A stretch of 5,242 nucleotides of DNA, from positions 1 to 5,242 of the forward strand of contig DMXI01000138.1 in NCBI GenBank assembly GCA_003483885.1, given 5' to 3'. A program made the translations under genes and the position numbers. The stretch comes from Microscillaceae bacterium. GTDB lineage: Bacteria; Bacteroidota; Bacteroidia; Cytophagales; Microscillaceae. Numbering within the stretch: position 1 is the first letter of the stretch; each line of letters opens with the position of its first letter. Shown here in pieces: positions 1 through 5,242 of this stretch. The notes under the pieces are model-generated. The model had not been told where the DNA came from. It was given only the letters and a program-made list of their open reading frames with translations, and did not search any database.

Positions 1-1523
1 AACATGGAGAGTGTTATGTAACCGATGATGGCGCTGAAACTGACCTCGATTTGGGGCATTATGAGCGTTTTTTGAACATTGCTACTACGCAAGCCAACAA
101 CATCACCACTGGAAGAATATACAACAACGTGATCCAAAAAGAGCGGGATGGCGCTTATTTGGGTAAAACTGTCCAAGTGATTCCTCACATTACCGACGAA
201 ATCAAGCGTAATTTTCAACTACTGGCTACTACCGGCAAGTACGACATCATCATTACCGAGATAGGAGGTTGTGTAGGAGATATTGAATCATTACCATTTA
301 TAGAGGCTGTACGCCAGATTAAATGGGATTTGGGTGAAAATAACGCCATTGTGGTGCACTTGACATTGGTTCCTTTCCTAAAAGCAGCTGGAGAGCTAAA
401 AACTAAACCTTCGCAACACTCCGTAAAAACCCTTTCAGAAGCTGGTATTCAGCCTGATATTCTGGTAGCTCGTTGTGAGCATTCACTGCCTGACGAGATT
501 CGCCGTAAGTTGGCCTTGTTTTGTAATGTAGACTATGAATCAGTCATAGAAGCTATAGACACCGACACTATTTACGATGTGCCTTTGCTGATGCAAGCCG
601 AAAGATTAGACGAGCGAGTATTGACCAAATTGCGTCTATCGAGCCGTCGCAAGCCTAATATTGATAAGTGGAAAGACTTTTTGTACAAAATCAAAAATTC
701 TAAAGAAACTGTAGACATTGGCCTTATTGGTAAATATGTAGAGCTACACGATGCCTACAAATCTATTGCGGAGTCGTTTGTACATGCTGGAGCCATCAAC
801 GAATGCAAAGTAAACATCAAGTGGATTCAGTCGGAGGAACTAGAGAAAAAAGGATTTAACTTTGATACACTCGGTGAACTCGATGCAATGCTAGTAGCTC
901 CTGGGTTTGGCGATCGTGGTATTGAGGGTAAAATCAAAGCGGTAAAATATGCCCGTGAAAACAAATTACCCTTCTTTGGTATCTGTTTGGGCATGCAAGT
1001 AGCCATGGTAGAGTTTGCCCGTAATGTTTTGGGTATCAAAAAAGCGATTTCGAGCGAAGTAAAACCTGATAGCAAAGAAGCAGTGATAGATTTGATGGAA
1101 GATCAAAAAAACATCACCGCCAAAGGAGGTACTATGCGTTTGGGAGCCTATCCTTGTGCGTTGCGCGAAGGTAGCAAAGCAGCGGAGATTTATGATGCAG
1201 AAGAGATCAAAGAAAGACACCGCCACCGTTATGAGTTTAACAACACTTACCTTGAGCGCTTTGAGGAAGCGGGTATGTTAGCGGCAGGAGTAAACCCTCA
1301 GTCGGAGTTGGTAGAGATTATGGAACTTAAGGAGCACCCCTGGTTTATTGGGACTCAGTTTCACCCAGAATTAAAAAGCACGGTGAATAATCCTCATCCT
1401 TTGTTTGTAAGCTTTGTAGCCGCGGCTATAGAAAATGCAAAGCGTAAGAAAACCGAGAGTCACAACGGAGCTAAAGAATCTAAAAATGGTAAGAAAAAGG
1501 CAGTGAATAGCTCTGAAGTGTAA
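1..1523 (+). CDS. pyrG: CTP synthase (glutamine-hydrolysing), N-terminus cut by window edge
   Basis: CTP synthase makes CTP from UTP, ATP and glutamine, the last step of cytosolic pyrimidine nucleotide synthesis. The reading frame is open to the left edge: codons from position 3 read HGECYVTDDGAETDLDLGHY, the conserved synthetase-domain block, so the TTG at 51 is not the start. Compared from memory with the E. coli enzyme (545 aa), about 56 residues are missing, including the N-terminal nucleotide-binding loop; 506 remain. The synthetase part has TTGRIY, VQVIPHIT, EIGGCVGDIESLPF and KTKPSQHSVK. A class I glutamine amidotransferase domain follows. Its nucleophile Cys is in GICLGMQ (codon 984-986), and His and Glu are in QFHPE (codons 1362-1364 and 1368-1370), so the triad is complete. 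The oxyanion-loop region reads APGFGDRG where E. coli has PGGFGYRG. After the last conserved helix comes a lysine-rich tail of about 27 residues. An intrinsic terminator follows, so it is probably transcribed separately from yidC. Confidence 0.97.
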   Translation, partial: HGECYVTDDGAETDLDLGHYERFLNIATTQANNITTGRIYNNVIQKERDGAYLGKTVQVIPHITDEIKRNFQLLATTGKYDIIITEIGGCVGDIESLPFIEAVRQIKWDLGENNAIVVHLTLVPFLKAAGELKTKPSQHSVKTLSEAGIQPDILVARCEHSLPDEIRRKLALFCNVDYESVIEAIDTDTIYDVPLLMQAERLDERVLTKLRLSSRRKPNIDKWKDFLYKIKNSKETVDIGLIGKYVELHDAYKSIAESFVHAGAINECKVNIKWIQSEELEKKGFNFDTLGELDAMLVAPGFGDRGIEGKIKAVKYARENKLPFFGICLGMQVAMVEFARNVLGIKKAISSEVKPDSKEAVIDLMEDQKNITAKGGTMRLGAYPCALREGSKAAEIYDAEEIKERHRHRYEFNNTYLERFEEAGMLAAGVNPQSELVEIMELKEHPWFIGTQFHPELKSTVNNPHPLFVSFVAAAIENAKRKKTESHNGAKESKNGKKKAVNSSEV

Positions 1524-1549
1524 GGATTCGCAACAAGATTGAACTAATC

Positions 1550-1579
1550 AAAGAGGTTTGTGTAACACGAACCTCTTTT
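1550..1579 (+). terminator. Intrinsic terminator of pyrG
   Basis: Twenty-seven bases after the pyrG stop lies a 13-bp stem, AAAGAGGTTTGTG pairing with CACGAACCTCTTT, with a TAA loop and a single G-T wobble. It ends in TTTT followed by a further T-rich stretch (CTTTATT). The length and near-perfection of the stem make a rho-independent terminator very likely. The reverse strand has a weaker T-run. Confidence 0.9.
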
Positions 1580-1629
1580 GCTTTATTGAAAAAAAACAAT
1601 TTTTATGGGGTTATTAGTGTAACATTTAG

Positions 1630-1637
1630 CAACTTTG
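1630..1637 (+). promoter_or_regulatory. Candidate Bacteroidota -7 element upstream of yidC
   Basis: CAACTTTG matches 7 of 8 positions of the Bacteroidota -7 consensus TAnnTTTG and lies between the pyrG terminator and yidC, where a promoter is needed. A convincing TTTG/TTG -33 element at the usual 19-21 bp spacing is not visible; the nearest candidate is a weak TTATGG at about 1603. If used, it would give a leader of roughly 145 nt before the yidC start. Assignment rests on consensus matching only. Confidence 0.35.
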
Positions 1638-1660
1638 CATGACTAATCTCAAAAAGAAAC

Positions 1661-1684
1661 CAAGAAAACGAAAACAAGAAAACG
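1661..1684. repeat. Short A-rich direct repeat in the yidC leader
   Basis: CAAGAAAACG occurs twice (1661-1670 and 1675-1684), separated by AAAA, giving a 14-bp period in an A-rich, almost pyrimidine-free stretch (about 1651-1682). It would lie in the 5' leader of yidC if the promoter at 1630 is used. It could be a simple low-complexity slippage product; no function can be assigned. Confidence 0.45.
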
Positions 1685-1787
1685 CTTTCTAACAAATTGA
1701 AAGTGATTGATGTTTCGAAAAGGAGAGGAAGAGGCAGCATAAATATCTCAAATCGCTGTCGTGAGTAAATAAGATAGATTTTAAGAT

Positions 1788-3821
1788 ATGGATAGAAATC
1801 AAATAATTGGGCTGGGACTGATCTTTGTGATGCTGACAGTTTATTTCCAGTTTTTCAGCCCCGATCCAAAAAAGAAACCGAACAATAAAAACCCAAAAGA
1901 TACAGTTCAGGTTGCTAAAAAAAATCAGCAGAAGAAGGCTCCCACCAAGGCTCAAACTAAAACTCCTGCCGATTATGGACAGTTCAAGAAGGCTGCTCAG
2001 GGAACTGCTAAAGAGATTACCTTAGAAAACAAAAATATTCGAGTGTTCATCAACACTAAAGGAGGGATTGTTCAAAAAGTACAATTGAAAAATTACAAAA
2101 CTTTTGACAAGAAGCCTTTATACTTGATGGATGGTAAGAACAGCAAAATTGACCTTACCTTTACAACCTCTGACAACAAGCAAATCAATCTTGCTGATTT
2201 ATATTTTACTACACAGGCTGCTCCCAAGGTAGTAGTAAACCAAAAAGCACAAACTGTAAGCTTCAAACTTGCGTTGGCCGATAACCAATACATTGAGCAA
2301 GTATATACTCTAAAGCCTGATGGGTTTGAGTTGGGGTATGATTTGAAGTTTAAAGGGCTTGACAATCTCATTAAGCAAAAGTCAAATGTGACCCTTAACT
2401 GGCCCAATGACCTGAAGCGTCTTGAGTTTGACTTAGAGCAAAGCCGCGACAAGGCCAAAATCAACTATTACCTGTCTAAGGGTGATTATAATGATTTATC
2501 GGCCATGAAGGACGAATATCAGCAAAAGAGAATCAACGAAAAACTTTACTGGGCTACCTTCAATCAAAAGTTCTTTACCACGGGTATCATCGCCAAAAAC
2601 AAGAACTTTTCTCAGGCCATTTTTAGCACTGAGGTAAAAGACCCCAAAAGTACTACCATTGAAAAGCACGCCGAAATAAATCTGTTGGTCAATAGTCAGG
2701 ATATCATTGCTGGCAAAGGACAATTCAATTATTATTTTGGCCCCAATCAGTACTATGTACTAAAAGATGTAGGCGTAGAAGGTTTCAGTGACAACGTATA
2801 CTTAGGTTATCCTGTGGTAAACTGGTTTGCTAAATACCTGGTAGTTCCAATCTTTGCATTTTTAGAAGGCTTTATTGGTAATTATGGATTAATTATTCTG
2901 GCGTTGGTTTTAGTGGTCAAAGGAATGCTTTCTCCATTGACTTACCGTTCTTACAAGTCAATGGCCAAAATGAAGGTAATCAATAAATACCTTCAGCCTC
3001 GAATGGAAGCTTTCAAAGAAAAGTATCGTAAAGAAAACGGTGGTAAGGAACCTGACATGCAAGCCACGAGTATGCATCAACAGGAGCTGTATCAAAAAAT
3101 TGGTCAAAGCCCATTTGCTGCAGTTCAGGGGTGTTTGCCTATGTTGCTACAAATGCCGATTTTGTTTGCGATGTTTATGTTCTTCCCAAGTTCTATCGAA
3201 CTTCGTCAACAATCGTTCTTGTGGGCCAACGACCTCTCAGTATACGATGATCTCATCACTTTCTCTTTTAACCTTCCTTTCCTTGGTAATCACATCAGTT
3301 TGTTTACCTTATTGATGTCAGTTTCTCAAATAGGTATTACGCTTACCAGTAATCAGAACTCATCGGCCATGAGCGGACCTAATGGCAATATGATGAAGTA
3401 CATGATGTACGCAATGCCGGTGATCTTCTTCTTTGTTTTGAACAGTTACCCTTCTGGTTTGAGTTTCTACTACTTAGTGTCTAACTTAATCACACTGGTA
3501 CAACAATTCATCATCAAGAAATACTTTGTGGATGAAGACAAGATTGAAGCAAAGATTCGCAAATTTGAAGAAGAGCAAAAATACAAAGACAAGGCTACCA
3601 AGAAGAAATCTGGTTTCCGCGCTCGTTTGGAAGATAAATTGAAAGAAGCCCAGGAAAAAGCCAGAGAAGTGCAGGAAGAGCGTGAAAAAACAGGCGGGAA
3701 AAATGGTAAGTCGAACGGCCGAAACAATAGAACAAGTAACATTAAAAACAAAGATGATGGCAAAAATGCCCCTACAGGTAACCGTAATAGTCGTAGGAGC
3801 CAAGCCAAAAACCGGAAGTGA
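1788..3821 (+). CDS. yidC: Membrane protein insertase YidC (Oxa1/YidC/Alb3 family)
   Basis: YidC inserts and folds inner-membrane proteins, alone or with SecYEG. The 677-aa product is longer than E. coli YidC (548). It has an N-terminal membrane anchor (residues 5-23), a lysine/proline-rich linker (24-62), and a periplasmic beta-rich domain (about 75-335). The conserved five-helix insertase core follows: helices near 363-385, 446-467, 503-521, 537-553 and 556-577. The cytoplasmic loop carries SPLTYRSYKSMAKM; later core motifs include GCLPMLLQMPILFAMF, SIELRQ and YPSGLSFYYLVSNLITLVQQ. The hydrophilic-groove arginine of E. coli (R366) aligns with Lys378. Residues 580-677 form a charged, probably coiled-coil then disordered basic tail rich in K, R, N and G. 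The ATG is the only reasonable start, because an in-frame TAA lies two codons upstream; there is no Shine-Dalgarno sequence. Neighbouring pyrG and yidC is, from general knowledge, common in Bacteroidota. A hairpin terminator follows. Confidence 0.97.
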   Translation: MDRNQIIGLGLIFVMLTVYFQFFSPDPKKKPNNKNPKDTVQVAKKNQQKKAPTKAQTKTPADYGQFKKAAQGTAKEITLENKNIRVFINTKGGIVQKVQLKNYKTFDKKPLYLMDGKNSKIDLTFTTSDNKQINLADLYFTTQAAPKVVVNQKAQTVSFKLALADNQYIEQVYTLKPDGFELGYDLKFKGLDNLIKQKSNVTLNWPNDLKRLEFDLEQSRDKAKINYYLSKGDYNDLSAMKDEYQQKRINEKLYWATFNQKFFTTGIIAKNKNFSQAIFSTEVKDPKSTTIEKHAEINLLVNSQDIIAGKGQFNYYFGPNQYYVLKDVGVEGFSDNVYLGYPVVNWFAKYLVVPIFAFLEGFIGNYGLIILALVLVVKGMLSPLTYRSYKSMAKMKVINKYLQPRMEAFKEKYRKENGGKEPDMQATSMHQQELYQKIGQSPFAAVQGCLPMLLQMPILFAMFMFFPSSIELRQQSFLWANDLSVYDDLITFSFNLPFLGNHISLFTLLMSVSQIGITLTSNQNSSAMSGPNGNMMKYMMYAMPVIFFFVLNSYPSGLSFYYLVSNLITLVQQFIIKKYFVDEDKIEAKIRKFEEEQKYKDKATKKKSGFRARLEDKLKEAQEKAREVQEEREKTGGKNGKSNGRNNRTSNIKNKDDGKNAPTGNRNSRRSQAKNRK

Positions 3822-3849
3822 CAATAAAATTATCTTGATATAAAAAATG

Positions 3850-3875
3850 AAAGGAGGGTTATGCCCTCCTTTTTT
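3850..3875 (+). terminator. Intrinsic terminator of yidC, probably bidirectional
   Basis: A perfect 9-bp stem, AAAGGAGGG pairing with CCCTCCTTT around a TTATG loop, ends in a run of six T and begins 28 bases after the yidC stop. On the reverse strand the same hairpin is followed by TTTCATTTTTTA, so it can also stop leftward transcription. Without element A it would lie directly after the stop codon of the leftward glycosidase gene, which supports a shared convergent terminator. Confidence 0.9.
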
Positions 3876-3879
3876 ATTT

Positions 3880-3884
3880 TAGTG
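3880..3884. repeat. Target-site duplication of element A, left copy (TAGTG)
   Basis: TAGTG directly abuts the left terminal inverted repeat of element A; the identical TAGTG abuts the right one at 4104-4108. Direct, not inverted, orientation is what a staggered-cut transposition leaves behind. Confidence 0.75.
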
Positions 3885-3928
3885 ACTGATGTTACGCAAG
3901 TTTTGAATGTTGAACGCTGATTAACGAA
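3885..3928 (+). repeat. Left terminal inverted repeat of element A
   Basis: The outer 14 bp (ACTGATGTTACGCA) are perfect relative to the right end. The next stretch keeps GAAT, GAAC and GATTAACGAA in the same order as the right end, with diverged bases between them. Confidence 0.8.
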
Positions 3929-4060
3929 TTTCGAATAATGAACGTTGTTAGGTATTATTCATTCCAATATCATTTCACTCAAGTTTCCAAACCTAATCAT
4001 AAATTTGACGGTAAAAAGAAATTGAGGGCATTTGAGCTGGCTATATTTCAAAAATTGGTG

Positions 4061-4103
4061 TTCGTTAATCGATGTTCGATATTCATTTATGCGTAACATC
4101 AGT
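4061..4103 (-). repeat. Right terminal inverted repeat of element A
   Basis: Read on the minus strand this begins ACTGATGTTACGCA and ends GATTAACGAA, matching the left end with one single-base gap. Its outermost base supplies the last A of the TAA stop of the neighbouring leftward gene. Confidence 0.8.
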
Positions 4104-4954
4104 TAGTGAGGCGTTTTTACGGTTACCCCCATCATTACGCCAAAATTCCCCCCATCATCGTAGCGTTTTAGGGCAGGTAAGTACATTTTAGAGATGTGCC
4201 CATCCAGGTAGAGTGCGTTTTGGCAGCCAAGTTGTTTGAAAAAAGATGCAAACTCATAGAAAGTAACTTCCTCATTAGAGATTACAAATATTACCTCGTG
4301 TTTATTGATGATGCCTACGCCACTTCGGATATTTCTATTGGGAGAGTTTTTGCCAAATTTTGGGTGAATCTGGCCATTGAGCAAAAGCATCGGACCCGAC
4401 TGAGTAGCATAACGTACTGAGGACGAATTTTTAGCATATTGGCTACTTTCTACAATGTAAGCCTCCCGCTGATTGGTAATCATAAACACCCCATTAGGTT
4501 TTAAAAAGAAATTACCTCTTTTGGTTTTTAGGTTCAATGGATTTATTTGCTGTTGATTATTTACATACAATCCTACTGGGTAATGATTGGCCTTGTACAT
4601 CCCGGCATTGGTAGCAAAAATCAAGGTTTCTTGCTGTTTTTGGGTATGTGCCCAAAGGTTTTTTAAGCTTTTGAGGTACTTGCCTTTCCGGTTTTTCCAA
4701 TAAAACTTCACTTGAACCTTTCTCAAATCACACTGATAGGTATCAAAAGAATAACTTGAAAACTTGATTCTCTTGGCCAATCCCAGAGAAGCTTTTTTTT
4801 GGTCAAGATAGTCTACCAATGACTCCTGATAATTGATAATACTTTGTAATCGCTTATTTTCTTGGCTGATGATGCGGTTTTGGTAATAAAAAAAGAGACC
4901 TATAGTGATGAGTCCGCAACAAAAGAGTATGAGAGGTAATAAATATTTTTTCAT
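4103..4954 (-). CDS. Membrane-anchored phosphodiester glycosidase-domain protein (DUF2233/NAGPA, YigE-like)
   Basis: The 283-aa product has an N-terminal hydrophobic anchor (residues 4-24, no clear lipobox). A charged, probably helical or coiled-coil stretch follows (25-58), then a domain of the DUF2233/NAGPA phosphodiester glycosidase superfamily. Motifs recognised from that family are ATNAGMY (114-120), PVGLYV (126-131), GNFFLKPNGVF (147-157), ATQSGPML (183-190), NRNIRSGVG (207-215), LYLDGHIS (248-255) and FGVMMGV (271-277). Relatives cleave phosphodiester-linked sugars, as in mammalian uncovering enzyme, but most bacterial members, including E. coli YigE, have no proven substrate. The catalytic domain should face the periplasm. 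Start is the ATG at 4954-4952, which places the anchor at the N-terminus; no Shine-Dalgarno sequence is seen. The final codons CAC TAA coincide with the junction of element A, yet the stop is the one an uninterrupted locus would also have. Originally it was probably cotranscribed with the SpmB-like gene. Confidence 0.87.
   Translation of the reverse strand: MKKYLLPLILFCCGLITIGLFFYYQNRIISQENKRLQSIINYQESLVDYLDQKKASLGLAKRIKFSSYSFDTYQCDLRKVQVKFYWKNRKGKYLKSLKNLWAHTQKQQETLIFATNAGMYKANHYPVGLYVNNQQQINPLNLKTKRGNFFLKPNGVFMITNQREAYIVESSQYAKNSSSVRYATQSGPMLLLNGQIHPKFGKNSPNRNIRSGVGIINKHEVIFVISNEEVTFYEFASFFKQLGCQNALYLDGHISKMYLPALKRYDDGGNFGVMMGVTVKTPH
4104..4108. repeat. Target-site duplication of element A, right copy (TAGTG)
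   Basis: Second TAGTG copy, directly abutting the right inverted repeat. On the minus strand it reads CACTA and contributes the last sense codon (CAC) and the first two bases of the stop codon of the glycosidase gene. Confidence 0.75.
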
Positions 4955-4976
4955 GAATGACTGATGTAGATTAAAG

Positions 4977-4979
4977 TTA
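4977..4979. repeat. Possible target-site duplication of element B, left copy (TTA)
   Basis: TTA adjoins the left inverted repeat of element B and matches TTA at 5129-5131. A 3-bp match is weak by itself in A/T-rich DNA; it gains weight from exact placement at both repeat ends. Confidence 0.5.
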
Positions 4980-5128
4980 GAGTATATTCAAATTTTGTCT
5001 TCGGAGATAAAAATGCTAAAATTAGCGCTGATCAATCGCTTTTTTAGCCCAGATTATAACTTAGCCGAAGGCGATCTCTGTTTCACCTTTGAAAATCAGT
5101 TATAGAAAACTAATTTTTAAACATACTC
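4980..5128. mobile_element. Element B: 149-bp MITE-like element with TTA duplication
   Basis: The ends are imperfect inverted repeats. The left end reads GAGTATATTCAAATTTTGTC. The right end, read on the minus strand, gives GAGTATGTTTAAAAATTAGT. About 18 of 24 positions match with one gap, and most outer mismatches are transitions. TTA flanks both ends (4977-4979 and 5129-5131). A 3-bp TTA fits the TNA-type targets known for some IS5-family groups, but the family is not established here. The interior has no recognisable transposase; it contains a 30-codon open frame and a GCTAA/TTAGC hairpin (5015-5026). It lies between two leftward genes that would otherwise be 22 bp apart. Support is weaker than for element A because the ends are imperfect and the duplication is short. 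Confidence 0.6.
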
Positions 5129-5131
5129 TTA
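5129..5131. repeat. Possible target-site duplication of element B, right copy (TTA)
   Basis: This TTA is also the TAA stop codon of the leftward SpmB-like gene, so the duplication left the stop intact. Confidence 0.5.
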
Positions 5132-5242
5132 GTGATAAAAAACATAGGCTACATAAATAGCCGTAATGACCCCAATAAGATCGGCCAAAAGCCCACAGGT
5201 AGCCGCATAACGGGTTTTTTTGATATTGATGGCCCCAAAATA
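5129..5242 (-). CDS. SpmB-like / nucleoside recognition (Gate) domain membrane protein, C-terminal 37 residues only
   Basis: The minus strand is open from the right edge to a TAA at 5131-5129 and encodes 37 residues beginning YFGAINIKKTRYAATCGLLA and continuing as a hydrophobic segment ending in VFYH. The pattern YFGA-x-x-IKK-x-R-x-A followed by GLLADLIGVITA and a short membrane helix resembles, from memory, the C-terminus of spore maturation protein B and the fused SpmA/SpmB proteins of Bacteroidota, integral membrane proteins with nucleoside-recognition (Gate) domains. In non-sporulating bacteria their transported substrate is unknown. The start, the rest of the protein and its upstream neighbours lie outside the window. 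The stop abuts element B; without that insertion the downstream glycosidase gene would begin 22 bp later, suggesting an operon. Confidence 0.65.
   Translation of the reverse strand, partial: YFGAINIKKTRYAATCGLLADLIGVITAIYVAYVFYH

Larger units (their letters stand above)
3885..4103. mobile_element. Element A: 219-bp MITE-like non-coding element
   Basis: The two ends are perfect 14-bp inverted repeats, ACTGATGTTACGCA (3885-3898) and TGCGTAACATCAGT (4090-4103). Complementarity continues imperfectly inward to GATTAACGAA (3919-3928) matching TTCGTTAATC (4061-4070), about 34 of 44 aligned positions with one gap. Both ends are flanked by the direct duplication TAGTG. The interior (about 130 bp) is A/T-rich and has no credible open reading frame; it includes a small GAATAAT/ATTATTC inverted repeat (3933-3960). 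Size, ends and duplication fit a MITE that must be mobilised by a transposase encoded elsewhere. The parent insertion sequence family cannot be named from this window. It lies between yidC and the leftward glycosidase gene. Confidence 0.8.

Noticed and set aside
51..53. TTG at 51 as the start of pyrG
   Set aside because: The frame stays open to the window edge and the upstream codons encode the conserved HGE...TDDGAETDLDLG block, so the gene begins outside the window.
827..1226. Minus-strand open frames within pyrG
   Set aside because: They are shadows of a fully conserved plus-strand enzyme and show no family resemblance.
1718..1734. Polypurine AGGAGAGGAAGAGG as a ribosome binding site for a small gene
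   Set aside because: No ATG, GTG or TTG with a meaningful frame follows at the right distance, and it is too far from the yidC ATG.
3470..3824. Minus-strand open frames of about 112 codons opposite the YidC tail
   Set aside because: They are complements of the low-complexity K/R/E-rich tail, giving artificial Phe/Leu/Ser-rich translations.
4196..4420. Plus-strand 74-codon open frame opposite the glycosidase domain
   Set aside because: It overlaps strongly conserved family motifs on the other strand and has no recognisable features.
4958..4967. TGACTGATGT near the glycosidase start repeats the left junction of element A (3883-3892)
   Set aside because: Ten-base matches are expected by chance in a window of this size, and the match stops before the rest of the inverted repeat.
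4972..4979. TAACTTTA on the minus strand, a 7 of 8 match to the TAnnTTTG -7 element
   Set aside because: No TTG/TTTG element lies at 19-21 bp spacing, and the match straddles the element B junction. Kept only as a possibility in the operon finding.
5013..5105. A 30-codon open frame (MLKLALINRFFSPDYNLAEG...) with GGAG seven bases upstream, inside element B
   Set aside because: The product is not recognisable, the frame is short enough to arise by chance, and it lies wholly inside a likely non-coding element. Copies of the element with the frame conserved would reopen the question.

Overview
The window looks like chromosomal DNA from a member of the Bacteroidota, probably a Cytophagales-type marine or gliding bacterium. 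Four things point there: the adjacent pyrG-yidC pair; a YidC with a lysine-rich periplasmic linker and a long basic C-terminal tail; A/T-rich start regions with no clear Shine-Dalgarno sequence; and a TAnnTTTG-like -7 element upstream of yidC. The lineage call is inference from gene content and protein style, not from a search.

Layout: positions 1-1523 (+) hold nearly all of CTP synthase (pyrG), cut at its N-terminus by the window edge and closed by a strong intrinsic terminator (1550-1579). A 264-bp gap carries a candidate promoter and a short A-rich tandem repeat, then yidC (membrane protein insertase, 1788-3821, +) follows, closed by a hairpin terminator (3850-3875) that has T-runs on both strands. 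The rest is transcribed in the opposite direction. A membrane-anchored phosphodiester glycosidase-domain protein (DUF2233/NAGPA type) occupies 4103-4954 (-). Upstream of it, running off the right edge, is the C-terminal end of a nucleoside-recognition/SpmB-like membrane protein (5129-5242, -).

The main discovery is two short non-coding elements that look like MITEs (miniature inverted-repeat transposable elements). Element A (3885-4103, 219 bp) has perfect 14-bp terminal inverted repeats, imperfectly extended to about 44 bp, and is flanked by a 5-bp direct duplication, TAGTG. Element B (4980-5128, 149 bp) has imperfect terminal repeats of about 25 bp flanked by TTA duplications. Each sits exactly at the stop codon of a minus-strand gene and leaves that stop intact. 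Removing both in thought, with one copy of each duplication, rebuilds a compact ancestral locus. The SpmB-like stop then lies 22 bp from the glycosidase ATG, and the glycosidase stop lies directly beside the bidirectional terminator shared with yidC. This reconstruction is the best internal evidence that both are real insertions.

Functionally, pyrG makes CTP for nucleic acid and phospholipid synthesis, and yidC inserts and folds inner-membrane proteins. The two minus-strand genes were probably once a tight transcription unit, now separated by element B. No RNA gene, CRISPR array or phage gene was seen.
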